DNA of 64,000 nucleotides, from assembly GCF_019083995.1 (NCBI RefSeq), contig NZ_JAHRCU010000004.1, forward strand, positions 1 to 64,000, in the 5' to 3' direction. Source of the stretch: Roseococcus sp. SDR. Lineage in GTDB: Bacteria; Pseudomonadota; Alphaproteobacteria; Acetobacterales; Acetobacteraceae. Of this stretch, positions 28,001 through 35,374 are shown one piece after another. Position 1 is the stretch's first letter; every line of letters starts with the position of its first letter. Both the position numbers and the translations under genes were made by a program. Below the pieces are notes generated by a model. That model made no database searches. It was given only the letters and a program-made list of their open reading frames with translations, and was not told where the DNA came from.

Positions 28001-28381
28001 GAAGAGCGGGCCGTAGGGGGCGAGCTTGCGGAAGGGCGCCAGCTCCTCGTCCAGCACGTGGTCATAGGCGAAGGGGTAGTGCTCGGCTTCGGGCTCCAGG
28101 AAGAAGTCGAAGGGATTGATGGTCGCCATGTCGGCGATCAGGTCCACCGTCACGTCGAAATGGGTGACGCGCTCGGGGAAGACGACGCGGGCCTGGAAAT
28201 TCCCCTGCGGGTCCTGCTGCCAATTGATGAAGTGCGGCTTGGGCTCGATCTTCAGCGAATAGGAAAGGATGGGCGTGCGCGCATGCGGCGCGGGGCGCAG
28301 GCGGATGGTCTGCGGCCCGAGCGAGACCGGCTTCTCATAGCGGTAGCTGGTGCGATGGGTGAGGGCTGCGTGGATGGACAT
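25034..28381 (-). CDS. Large transglutaminase-like protein with DUF2126 domain
   Basis: A 1115-residue protein. Residues 1-270 are a transglutaminase-like domain with Cys180 (GEGRGSCRDSAW), His229 (TDLHAWAEVY) and Asp245 (GLDATSG). The rest, from about residue 320, is a DUF2126 region rich in conserved acidic and His residues, e.g. LTMGGEPTFVA, TGGGNHVVMG and EFRAFEMPPHAQM, related to the amidoligase/glutamine synthetase-like fold. First gene of a three-gene leftward operon. Likely an ATP-dependent peptide ligase coupled with a peptidase or transglutaminase; the substrate is unknown. Confidence 0.88.
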   Translation of the reverse strand: MSIHAALTHRTSYRYEKPVSLGPQTIRLRPAPHARTPILSYSLKIEPKPHFINWQQDPQGNFQARVVFPERVTHFDVTVDLIADMATINPFDFFLEPEAEHYPFAYDHVLDEELAPFRKLAPYGPLFKSLLAEIPREKARMVDFLVSINQLVQSRISYIVRMEPGVWDPERTLGEGRGSCRDSAWLLVQALRHLGFAARFVSGYLIQLVADVKPIEGPEGPTADFTDLHAWAEVYLPGAGWVGLDATSGLMAGEGHIPLAATPEPASAAPISGLVEKADTEFGFEMHVRRIVETPRVTKPYTDEQWAAIRAAGDRVDEALRRQDMRLTMGGEPTFVAATDREAPEWNTDALGPTKRAYAGRLLRRLIPLWAPGAVIHTGQGKQYPGEPLPRFALSAHWRRDGQPIWRDASLLASDDDTDDANHVTAAHFAASLAERLQVPPELATDAHEDIHYYLWRESRLPANVVAEDSKLRDPLERKRFARLFRGGLATPTGTVLPLRRVIQGGQRRWQSGRWFFRDDTLFLTPGDAPMGLRLPLNSLPWIDPAELAKELDSPRDPFAPETELPLLDQIRASFRRPGEGGDPYALPADQRPTPQPAPEVGMDDPAQVRTALCVEPRGGMIHVFLPPLYAAEDWLELIAAIEETAAETGRKVFIEGYLPPEDSRLQHFSITPDPGVIEANIHPAESWPEMVERTEQLYEEARQIGLSTEKFMQDGRHVGTGGGNHVVMGSSRAEDSPFLRRPDLLRSLVSFWHNHPSLSFMFSGLFIGPTSQHPRVDEARMDALRELEIAFGELDRMGGNPPPWMTDRLFRNILADMTGNTHRTEFCIDKMYDPNSSSGRRGLVEFRAFEMPPHAQMSAAQMLLMRSALAAFWDQPYRRSLVRWGTSLHDRFMLPHYAREDLHGALEELSQMGFGLDPAWFAPHVEFRFPKIGEVNVSGINLELREALEPWHVLGEEQAAGGTVRYVDSSAERVQARVTNWVPERFLLAANGVAVPLQPTGRAGEFVGGIRFKAWDPPSALHPSVRAQVPLVLDVQDRWTGRSLGGLSHHVAHPGGRAYEDFPVNANAAEARRRSRFFAMGHAPGARVVAEPRPSLEHPCTLDLRAFAKGVSHG

Positions 28382-28415
28382 GCGCGCGTGGAGTCCCGGC
28401 CGAGATGCTGCGCCG

Positions 28416-28444
28416 CTTATAGGCCGGTTTCCGGGCTCTGGCAG
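28416..28444 (-). promoter_or_regulatory. Candidate promoter of the DUF2126 operon
   Basis: On the minus strand CTGCCA (28439-28444) and TATAAG (28416-28421) are separated by 17 bases, and the DUF2126 start codon lies 35 bases further on. The -10 box is a good match and the -35 box a fair one. Confidence 0.35.
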
Positions 28445-28470
28445 CCAATGGATTCGCTGTTTTTGCCATA

Positions 28471-28502
28471 GCCGCCCACGCCGCGCGCATGGCGTGGGCG
28501 GC
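28471..28502 (-). terminator. Perfect 12-bp hairpin after the enoyl-CoA hydratase gene
   Basis: GCCGCCCACGCC (28471-28482) pairs exactly with GGCGTGGGCGGC (28491-28502) over an eight-base loop. It stands 12 bases past the stop codon of the hydratase gene and upstream of the DUF2126 promoter. No T-run follows, so termination may be inefficient or Rho-assisted. Confidence 0.45.
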
Positions 28503-28514
28503 CTGCCGCCTTCT

Positions 28515-29309
28515 TCAGCGCCCCTTGAAGACCGGCGCCCGCTTCTCCCGGAAGGCGCGCAGCCCTTCCTGCAGATCCTCGCTGGCCTGGCTTGCCTTGG
28601 CGCGGGCCAACGCGCCCGCCACGTCGAATTCCTGGCGGGCGATCTCGTTCAGGCTCTTCTTCACGCCCTGGACGGCCAGCGGCGCCATGGCGGCGAGGCG
28701 CTCGGCCAGCGTCTCCACCCGCGCATCCAGTTCGGCAGCCGGCACCATCTCGGTCAGGTAGCCGATGGCGAGCATCTCGGGCGCCTGGATCTTCTCCGCC
28801 GTCAGGAACAGCTTCTTGGCCGCGTTCAGCCCGAGCCGGCTGACATAGCGGACCATGCCCGAGGGGTAGTAGTGCAGCCCGAGGCGGGCGGCGGGCATGA
28901 ACATCTCGGCCGTGTCCACGCCGATGCGGAAATCGCAGCACAGCGCCAGGTCGGTCGATCCGCCATAGACCCCGCCATTCAGCCGGCAGATGGTCGGGAC
29001 GCGAAGGCGCTCGAGCTGGTCGGCCACCCCTTCGAAGGAGGGCGCATCGGCCCGCGCCGTGACCTCGGCATTGGGCCGATCCGCCATGTCGCCCAGGTGA
29101 TAGCCCGAGGAGAAGGACTTGCCCGTGCCGGTCAGCACCAGCACGCGGATCTCGGGATTGGCCTCGATCGCCGCGAAGTGCTGCCCGAGCATCAGCAGAT
29201 CGGCCGGCTCGATGCGGTTGTGCACGGCCGGGCGGTTCAGCCGGATGGTGGCCCGCGCCCCCGCGATGGTCAGCAGGGGCGTCGTCGCCTCCGCGGTCTG
29301 GATGTTCAT
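28515..29309 (-). CDS. Enoyl-CoA hydratase/isomerase family protein
   Basis: A 264-residue crotonase-fold protein. Features are GTGKSFSSGYHLGDM (oxyanion-hole region), RVPTICRLNGGVYGGSTDLALCCDFRIG and LGLHYYPSGMVRYVSRLGLNAAKKL. The acidic residue usually present in the second oxyanion segment is not obvious (SGMVRYVSR), so it may be an isomerase or a hydrolase rather than a hydratase. ATG at 29309 has GGAG ten bases upstream; upstream in-frame sequence lacks family similarity. Separated by 65 bases from the cyclopropane synthase gene. Confidence 0.87.
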   Translation of the reverse strand: MNIQTAEATTPLLTIAGARATIRLNRPAVHNRIEPADLLMLGQHFAAIEANPEIRVLVLTGTGKSFSSGYHLGDMADRPNAEVTARADAPSFEGVADQLERLRVPTICRLNGGVYGGSTDLALCCDFRIGVDTAEMFMPAARLGLHYYPSGMVRYVSRLGLNAAKKLFLTAEKIQAPEMLAIGYLTEMVPAAELDARVETLAERLAAMAPLAVQGVKKSLNEIARQEFDVAGALARAKASQASEDLQEGLRAFREKRAPVFKGR

Positions 29310-29374
29310 GGCGCGCTCCGGCCCTCCGTGTCGGGGCGAGCCTAGACCAGAAATATCCGGCCGGGAATTTCGCC

Positions 29375-30622
29375 TCAGACCAGGGCGGTCAGCTGTGCCT
29401 CGCGGGCCATGAGTTCGGCTTCTCGTGCCATGATGTAGTTGCGCGTCAGCGGCACGGCGTCGCGCCGCTTGCCGATCTGCATGTGGAAGACCTGCTGCGA
29501 GCCCGAGCGGAACACCATCTCGCAGCAGATCAGATAGAATTCCCACATGCGGCAGAAGGTCTCGTCATACATGGCCTTCACCTGCTCGCGGTTCGCCTCG
29601 AAGCGCTGGCACCAGTGGTTCAGCGTCATCGCATAGTGCAGGCGCAGGATCTCGACATCCGTGACCCAGAGGCGGGCGCGCTCCACCGCGGGAAACACCT
29701 CGGAAAGGGCGGGCGCATAGCCGCCGGGGAAGATGTATTTGCGGATCCAGGGGCCGGAATTGCCGGGCGGGCTCATCTTGCCGATGGAGTGCAGCAGCAT
29801 CACCCCATCCTCCTCCAGCAGGGCATCCACCTTGGCGAAGAACTCGTCGTAATGCGCCACCCCCACATGCTCGAACATGCCGACCGAGACGATGCGGTCG
29901 AAGCGCTGATCCAGCTCCCGGTAGTCGCGCAGCTCGAAACGGACCCGATGGTCGAGCCCCGCCGCCTTGGCCCGCGCCTCGGCCAGCGCGTGCTGCTCGC
30001 GCGAGAGGGTGACGCCCAGCACCTCCACATCGGCGACACGCGCGAGATAGAGCGCGAGGCCGCCCCAGCCCGAGCCGATATCGAGCACGCGCATGCCAGG
30101 GCGCAGCTCGAGCTTCGCCGCGATCAGCCGGCACTTGTTGATCTGCGCGGCCTCCAGGCTCTCGCCCTGCTCGCGGAAATAGGCGCAGGAGTAGAACAGG
30201 CCCTGGTCGAGGAAGAGCTCATAGAGCGCGTTCCCGATGTCGTAGTGATGCGCGACATTGGCCTGGGCCTTGCCCATGGGATTGGCCTGCTGGAAGCGCT
30301 TCATGGCGCGTGAGATCCGCGCCAGAACCTTCATCATCGGAAAGCTCGCGAGCGAGCGGCGGTTCATCGAGAAGAGCGTCAGGAAATCCCGCAGCGAGGA
30401 GCCGGGGAAGCTGAGCCGCCCATCCATATAGGCCTCGCCCGTGTGCAGCTCCGGATTGAGGAAGAGCAGGCGGTAGAGCTTCGGGTCGGTGATCCGCATG
30501 GTCACCGCCGGCACCTCCGGATCGGGCGTGCCGGCAAAGACGTGCTGCCGCCCCGCCGCATCGATCACGGTCAGGCTGCCCCGCTTCACGAAGGAGCGGA
30601 GCATCATGGAGAGGGGAAACAT
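29375..30622 (-). CDS. cfa: Cyclopropane-fatty-acyl-phospholipid synthase
   Basis: A 415-residue SAM-dependent enzyme that adds a methylene group to double bonds of membrane lipid acyl chains. The SAM-binding motif is DIGSGWGG (181-188), with upstream NVAHHYDIGNALYELFLD, YSCAYF and downstream MFEHVGVAHYDEFF and FPGGYAPALSE, all hallmarks of CFA synthases. Further ATGs occur at codons 6 and 7. Length is normal. Its product helps bacteria withstand acid and stationary phase. Confidence 0.93.
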   Translation of the reverse strand: MFPLSMMLRSFVKRGSLTVIDAAGRQHVFAGTPDPEVPAVTMRITDPKLYRLLFLNPELHTGEAYMDGRLSFPGSSLRDFLTLFSMNRRSLASFPMMKVLARISRAMKRFQQANPMGKAQANVAHHYDIGNALYELFLDQGLFYSCAYFREQGESLEAAQINKCRLIAAKLELRPGMRVLDIGSGWGGLALYLARVADVEVLGVTLSREQHALAEARAKAAGLDHRVRFELRDYRELDQRFDRIVSVGMFEHVGVAHYDEFFAKVDALLEEDGVMLLHSIGKMSPPGNSGPWIRKYIFPGGYAPALSEVFPAVERARLWVTDVEILRLHYAMTLNHWCQRFEANREQVKAMYDETFCRMWEFYLICCEMVFRSGSQQVFHMQIGKRRDAVPLTRNYIMAREAELMAREAQLTALV

Positions 30623-30728
30623 GGCCGGCCTGTCCGATCTGGCGTGGGCTCATCCCCGCGCCATGGACCTTTGCCCAATCGGGCGGTTTGGTTGCAAGCC
30701 CGGCACGGAGCGGGCAAGGGCAGCGACC

Positions 30729-31409
30729 TCAGGCGGCGCGCCGCAGCGGCTCGGCCGGAGGGGCCAGCGGCGCCGCCGGCGGGGCCGCCGGTGGCGCGGC
30801 CGCCTGGCCGCCCTCCGTCGCCCACCAGGCGAGGCGCATCATCAGCGCGAAGGCGATGGGCACCAGCGCCGCGAGCGCCCAGAGCAAGACCTGCGGAGTG
30901 ACGTAGTAGGCCAGCAGCGCAAGCGCCATCGCGACATTGGCGAAGAAGAGCAGGATCCCGCGCCCCAGCTCATCCTCCGCGCGCTGGTCCAGCGCCACGG
31001 GCGCGGGGGTGAAGCCCGGCTCCACCGCGGCCTCGGCTGCGAAGCGCGTGAGGACCGAGAGCACCAGCGTCGCCAGCAGTGCGATCACCGCCAGCGCCAA
31101 GCCCTCCCCGCTCCACCACAGCCAGGCCGAGCCCGACAGGCCAATGGCCAGCATCGCGAAGGGCAGCAGGCCCGCGAGTCGCGCGGCAAGGCCAAGGCGC
31201 GACGCCTCGCCCATCGAATTGCCAAGCTGCCGCAGGTTCTGGATCCAGAACAGCCCGGCCAGAGGCAGCGAGGTCGCCAGCAGCACCCAACCGATCGGCG
31301 ATTGCCACGCCTCCACGCCGCTGCGCATCCCCGCGGCGTAGAAGCCCGCCCAAAGGAGGAAGGGCGTGAGCATGAAGATCGCGATGGCGAAGGGCAGGAG
31401 GCGGGGCAT
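30729..31409 (-). CDS. Multi-pass membrane protein of unknown function
   Basis: A 226-residue hydrophobic protein with about six membrane segments (e.g. LLPFAIAIFMLTPFLLWAGF, IGWVLLATSLPLAGLFWI, VIALLATLVLSVLTRF, ILLFFANVAMALALLAYYV). A Pro/Ala-rich cytoplasmic-looking tail follows (APPAAPPAAPLAPP). ATG at 31409 is chosen because it directly precedes the first segment. It is the last gene after the copper-related genes, 117 bases beyond PCu(A)C, so co-regulation is possible but unproven. Confidence 0.6.
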   Translation of the reverse strand: MPRLLPFAIAIFMLTPFLLWAGFYAAGMRSGVEAWQSPIGWVLLATSLPLAGLFWIQNLRQLGNSMGEASRLGLAARLAGLLPFAMLAIGLSGSAWLWWSGEGLALAVIALLATLVLSVLTRFAAEAAVEPGFTPAPVALDQRAEDELGRGILLFFANVAMALALLAYYVTPQVLLWALAALVPIAFALMMRLAWWATEGGQAAAPPAAPPAAPLAPPAEPLRRAA

Positions 31410-31526
31410 CAGGTGATCCGTGTGAGCAAAGGTGACGGGGCGTGGGCTAGGACGCGCATGGCCATGCGCCACGCCGACATGAACGAAATGTCACCTAAAC
31501 ACACGCCCCCCGGCGGGCAATCCCGC

Positions 31527-32000
31527 TCAGTGCCGATGCGCGGGCTGGCGCGCGCCGGCGGCCTGGACAGCGAGCTGAATGGTCACCTCGCCCGCGCGCT
31601 CGAAGCGCAGCGTGACCGGGATGGTCTGGCCCGCATTCAACGCCTGGGTCAGGCCGATCAGCATCAGATGCAACCCACCGGGCTGCAGCGTCACCTCGCC
31701 ATTGGCGGGCACCGGGATGTCGTTCACCGGGCGCATGCGCATCACGTCGCCGTCGCGCACATGGGTGTGCAACTCCATGCGGCCGGCAGCGGGCGAACTG
31801 GCGGAGACCAGGCGATCCGGCGTGGCCCCCGTGTTGCGGATGACGAGGAAGCCGCCCCCCTGCATCCCCTGCCCCGCCGCGCGGGTCCAGGGGTTCACGA
31901 TGCGCAGGGCCCCCAGCTCGGTGACAGTGTCATGGGCGAGCGCGGGTGCCGCCAGCGCCAGCAGCGCGGGGGCGAGAAAAAGATGGCGACGGTTGGTCAT
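31527..32000 (-). CDS. PCu(A)C-type periplasmic copper chaperone
   Basis: A 157-residue protein with a signal peptide (MTNRRHLFLAPALLALAAPALA) and the PCu(A)C domain. The metal-binding residues fall in the family pattern: MELHTHVRDGDVMRMRPV and, after it, LQPGGLHLMLIGL. PCu(A)C proteins deliver Cu(I) to the CuA or CuB centre of cytochrome oxidases. ATG at 32000 has AAGGA about ten bases upstream. It follows the TonB receptor, YcnI-like and small Cys protein genes. Confidence 0.9.
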   Translation of the reverse strand: MTNRRHLFLAPALLALAAPALAHDTVTELGALRIVNPWTRAAGQGMQGGGFLVIRNTGATPDRLVSASSPAAGRMELHTHVRDGDVMRMRPVNDIPVPANGEVTLQPGGLHLMLIGLTQALNAGQTIPVTLRFERAGEVTIQLAVQAAGARQPAHRH

Positions 32001-32023
32001 GCTCTGGGTTCCTTCCGGGTGGT

Positions 32024-32332
32024 TCAAAGGGAGGCGGGGCGGGGCTGGTCTGCCCGGGCCTCGATACGGCCGGCAAGCCGGGCCAGGCGCGCGGCGTCTC
32101 GCGCCGCGACGGCGGGGTCACCCTCGGCGCAAAGGCGCCGCAGGCTGGCGAGCTGGCTTTCGAGATCGGCCACCTCGCCGGCGCGGGCCGATGGCAGGGC
32201 TGCCTGGACGGCCTCGGCAGCCCCTTCGGTCGCTGCGGCGCAGATTTCGCTGAGGGCAAGATCCATCGCATCCGGATCGCAGGCCATGGCGGGGGTGCCG
32301 AGCAGCAGCGTGAGGGCGAGGAGCACGCGCAT
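32024..32332 (-). CDS. Small secreted protein with cysteines
   Basis: A 102-residue protein with signal peptide MRVLLALTLLLGTPAMA followed by CDPDAMDLALSEIC and a helical, Ala/Glu/Arg-rich body containing one more Cys (RRLCAEG). ATG at 32332 shares one base with the YcnI-like stop codon, implying coupling. No family is recognised with certainty. Its place between two copper proteins suggests a periplasmic role in copper handling, which is inference. Confidence 0.65.
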   Translation of the reverse strand: MRVLLALTLLLGTPAMACDPDAMDLALSEICAAATEGAAEAVQAALPSARAGEVADLESQLASLRRLCAEGDPAVAARDAARLARLAGRIEARADQPRPASL

Positions 32333-32826
32333 CACCGCGCCCCCAGCCGGAGCGTCGGCGCCGGGCTGCGCGGACGAGGCTGGCCGGGCTCGGCCAATTC
32401 CACCCAGGCATGCTGGGCGCCCCCCTCGCAGCGCTGTACCACCGGGAAGGTGAGCGTGGTCCCGGGCTGGTCCGGGGCGCGGATCATCATCACGAACTCG
32501 TCGTAATGCGCATCCGGCAGCGGGCCGCCGCGCCAGGCGATGCTGGCGGGCGCCTCCCGCACCAGGCCATGCCCGCCCGCGACGGGGCGCGGCAGGGCGC
32601 GGGTCTCGATGGCGATCTCCCAGCCGGGCTTCGGCATGGGGCGCGCCATGGAGATGCCCTCGGGCAACGCGACCTCGATGGCGATGGTGGCGGCGGTGCC
32701 GCAGCCATGGCCAACACGGAAGGCGAGGCGACTGTAGGAGTTGGCCGCGACTTCGGCCGGTTCGATCACGACATGCGCGGCGACCGGCGTCGCGAATGCC
32801 AGCATGATGGCGATGAGGCGTTTCAT
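32332..32826 (-). CDS. YcnI-like (DUF1775) copper-binding protein
   Basis: A 164-residue DUF1775 protein. After a signal peptide (MKRLIAIMLAFATPVAA) the mature chain would begin with His18 in HVVIEPAEV, the residue used by YcnI for copper binding through its free N-terminus. Further family features are RLAFRVGHGC, GWEIAIETRALP and FPVVQRCEGGAQHAWVELA. ATG at 32826 has AAGGAG about nine bases upstream. Unlike Bacillus YcnI it has no C-terminal membrane anchor, so it should be soluble in the periplasm. Confidence 0.9.
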   Translation of the reverse strand: MKRLIAIMLAFATPVAAHVVIEPAEVAANSYSRLAFRVGHGCGTAATIAIEVALPEGISMARPMPKPGWEIAIETRALPRPVAGGHGLVREAPASIAWRGGPLPDAHYDEFVMMIRAPDQPGTTLTFPVVQRCEGGAQHAWVELAEPGQPRPRSPAPTLRLGAR

Positions 32827-32839
32827 CCGCGTCTCTCCT

Positions 32840-34894
32840 TCAGAAGCGATAAAGCATGCCGGCATAGGCGGTCGTGCCGATGCCGGGCTCGTAAAGGGCG
32901 GGATTGCCCAGGGCGATGGGGGTGACGGAGGCGGAGCTGATGAAGCGGCTGTTCAGCAGGTTGCGTCCCTCGGCGAAGAGGCCGAGGCGCCCGTCCATCA
33001 GCTCCGCGCCGGCGCGCAGGCCGAGCAGCGTATAGCTGTCGGTGCGGCGGGTATTGGCGTTGTCCACGTAGAAGCCCTCGGGGACCCAATCCACATTGGG
33101 CGCCACCCACCAGCCCGAGGGGTGGCGGTAGCGCGCCTCCGCCCGCAGGACATGCGGCGGCACGCCGGGCAGCTGGTTGTTTCCGAAGAGCCGGTCATTG
33201 TCGAAGTTGAAGGCGCTGAAGGTGTAAGCGCCGCGCAGGGTCATCGAATCCTGCGCGGTGAAGAGGTTGCGCCCGGCGACGTAGCTGGCGGCCAGTTCCA
33301 CGCCCTGATGGACCGTCTTGTCCGCGTTGCGGGCGAAGCTGGTGCCAGGCTGCTGCCCGGCGAAGAGCTGGATCTCGTCCTTCAGCCAGCTGTAGTAATA
33401 GGCGCCGTCAAAGGTGAAATCGCCCACCGTCCCGCGCGTGCCGATCTCGGCCGTGATGGCGCGCTGGGGTGCCAGCAGCCGGAAGCCGCCCAGCGGAACC
33501 AGGGCCACGAGGTCCGACAGGGTGGGCGGCTCGGTGGACCAGGTGACGTTGGCATAAGCCTGGACATTGGACGTCGCCTGCCAGAGCAACCCGGCGCGGG
33601 GGTTGATGAACCCCCAGTCGCCACTGCCGCTGAGCGAGGCGTTCAGCCGATTCTCGCTGCGCCGCACCGCCTGCCCGCCGGAGAGCCCCGCCACCAGCGC
33701 GAGCTCCGGCAGCACGTAGAAGCTGTTCTCGAAATAGGCATCGGTGGTCGAAGCCGTGTCCCAGGAGGCGAAGGTCTGGGCACCCCGCACGCCGCTCAGA
33801 TTCACGAAGCGGCGATTGTCATTCGTTCCCCAAGCGGCGTTCACGCCCGCCACCAGGCGGTTCCGGAAGCCGCCCAACGAACCATCCCAGGTGACGCGGC
33901 CGAAGAGGTTGAAGTCGTTGGTGTGGTTGTCGATGTACTGGAAGATCGGGTGGTCGAGCTGGCGCTGGACGTAGCTGCCGCCAAGCTCCACCAGGGTCTC
34001 CGCATTGGGGCGGATGGCGGTGATGGTGCCGAGGCGATAGCTCTCAATGTTGCGCTGGTAGTTCAGCTGGACATTGGCGGGATTGGCCAGCCGCGGCGTC
34101 TGCGTCGCCGAATTGCGGGTGACGGTGCCCGGGATGTCCTGCTGGATCGCGTTGTAGGTGAAATAGACGCGCGTTTCGGCATTCTCGGCCCAGCGATAGG
34201 CGCCGTTCGAGTTCATCCGGCCCGCACTGCCGGAGGAATGGTTGCGCCATCCATCCTGGTTCAGCATGGTTCCGCTCACCCAGCCATCCCATGCGCCGAA
34301 GACGCCACCCATCTGCGTGTTGCCGCGGATGAAGCCTCGGCTGCCGCCCTCCAGGCGGAAGGTGACCCCCTGCCCTTCCTGCTGCCGCGCGGTCGGCGTC
34401 ACGAAGTTGATGGCGCCGCCCAGCGTATTGGCGCCCAGCGCGAAGCCGTTGCCGCCGCGGAAGACCTCGGCGCGCAGGAAGCTGGTGGGGTCCAGTTCCT
34501 GGAGGTCTCCACTGCCATCCGCCTGGTTGATCGGAATGCCGTCCTGGAAGACGCGCACGCCGCGCAGGTGGAAATTGCGCGCGATGCCCGAGCCGCGGAT
34601 GGAGAGGCGTGAATCCTCGCCCCATTTGGGCTGGGCAAAGACGCCGGGCGTGAATTCGAACATGTCGCGCAGCGAGAGCACGCCCGGCCGGTCCTGGAAT
34701 TCCGAGGCGGGGACGACGGTGTTGTTGCCCGGGCTCAACCAGAGGCGCAGGCGCGCCTCATTGTTGCTTTCGGAGGTCAGAGGCGGCGGGGTGGCCGTGA
34801 CCACCGTATCGGGATGGGCGCGGATTTCGGTCTGGGCGAAGGCGGGAGAGGCGATCAAGGGCGCGCTCAGCAGCGCGCGGCGAAGAAGCGACAT
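32840..34894 (-). CDS. TonB-dependent outer-membrane receptor (copper-associated)
   Basis: A 684-residue receptor. It has a signal peptide (ending SPAFAQ), a TonB-box-like DTVVTATP, a plug domain (GVLSLRDMFEFTPGVFAQPKWGEDSRLSIRGSGI), and a 22-strand barrel ending in the aromatic AGMLYRF typical of outer-membrane proteins. Its neighbours (DUF2946, YcnI-like, PCu(A)C) suggest import of copper or a copper complex. No siderophore enzymes are adjacent. The gene starts 68 bases after the DUF2946 stop. Confidence 0.88.
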   Translation of the reverse strand: MSLLRRALLSAPLIASPAFAQTEIRAHPDTVVTATPPPLTSESNNEARLRLWLSPGNNTVVPASEFQDRPGVLSLRDMFEFTPGVFAQPKWGEDSRLSIRGSGIARNFHLRGVRVFQDGIPINQADGSGDLQELDPTSFLRAEVFRGGNGFALGANTLGGAINFVTPTARQQEGQGVTFRLEGGSRGFIRGNTQMGGVFGAWDGWVSGTMLNQDGWRNHSSGSAGRMNSNGAYRWAENAETRVYFTYNAIQQDIPGTVTRNSATQTPRLANPANVQLNYQRNIESYRLGTITAIRPNAETLVELGGSYVQRQLDHPIFQYIDNHTNDFNLFGRVTWDGSLGGFRNRLVAGVNAAWGTNDNRRFVNLSGVRGAQTFASWDTASTTDAYFENSFYVLPELALVAGLSGGQAVRRSENRLNASLSGSGDWGFINPRAGLLWQATSNVQAYANVTWSTEPPTLSDLVALVPLGGFRLLAPQRAITAEIGTRGTVGDFTFDGAYYYSWLKDEIQLFAGQQPGTSFARNADKTVHQGVELAASYVAGRNLFTAQDSMTLRGAYTFSAFNFDNDRLFGNNQLPGVPPHVLRAEARYRHPSGWWVAPNVDWVPEGFYVDNANTRRTDSYTLLGLRAGAELMDGRLGLFAEGRNLLNSRFISSASVTPIALGNPALYEPGIGTTAYAGMLYRF

Positions 34895-34961
34895 GGTTTG
34901 GGTTCCGGCACGTCATGAACAGGCGCGCCGCCCGGCAGGCCGGGCGGCGCGGGCGAAGTGT

Positions 34962-35342
34962 TCAGGCGGTGACGGGAGGGGCGCGGGTCGCGTAGGGCGG
35001 CGCGCGGGCCGGCGGGCGCAGCGTGCCGCTGGAGGAAGGGGCCCAGGCGATGGTCTCGCCGAGCCAGGCGGGGACGGAAAGCTGCGGCGGCGCGGGCAGG
35101 TCCACGCCGGGCAATCCATGACAGGCCGGGCAGAATCCATTTTCGGCGGCCGGCGCGTGATCGGCCATCGGTTCGCCATTCGCGTCCAGGCGGATGCTGC
35201 GCATCCCATCCGGCGAGCAAATCTCGACGATCAGGCCACCGGCCGCGCCCATGCCGCGCAGGCAATGCGCCACCGCGACGCCCGACTGCAACAGCAGCAC
35301 GGCCGCAAGGAGGCGGATCAGCAGGGAACGCAGGGTTGCCAC
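34962..35342 (-). CDS. DUF2946 protein
   Basis: A 126-residue secreted protein (as started here) of the DUF2946 family, often found beside copper and TonB genes. A signal sequence (RSLLIRLLAAVLLLQSGVAVA) is followed by HC and the characteristic CPACHGLP. The GTG at 35342 gives a compact signal peptide; a TTG at 35378 would overlap the thpR stop by 4 bp and is an alternative. The Cys/His motifs could bind metal. It is the first of the copper-associated genes. Confidence 0.75.
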   Translation of the reverse strand: MATLRSLLIRLLAAVLLLQSGVAVAHCLRGMGAAGGLIVEICSPDGMRSIRLDANGEPMADHAPAAENGFCPACHGLPGVDLPAPPQLSVPAWLGETIAWAPSSSGTLRPPARAPPYATRAPPVTA

Positions 35343-35374
35343 ATGGGAGGGTTTAGGCCCGCCCGACGAAAGGC

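Noticed and set aside
24776-28471. Very long open plus-strand frame (about 1230 codons) opposite the DUF2126 and ATP-grasp genes
   Set aside because: It is antisense to two genes with clear domains. Its composition (His, Arg, Gln and Ala rich) is what the complement of high-GC coding DNA yields.
30489-32453. Long plus-strand frame of about 650 codons over the CFA synthase, membrane and PCu(A)C genes
   Set aside because: Its product is low-complexity Arg/Gln/Gly-rich sequence without domains, and it opposes genes with signal peptides and known motifs.
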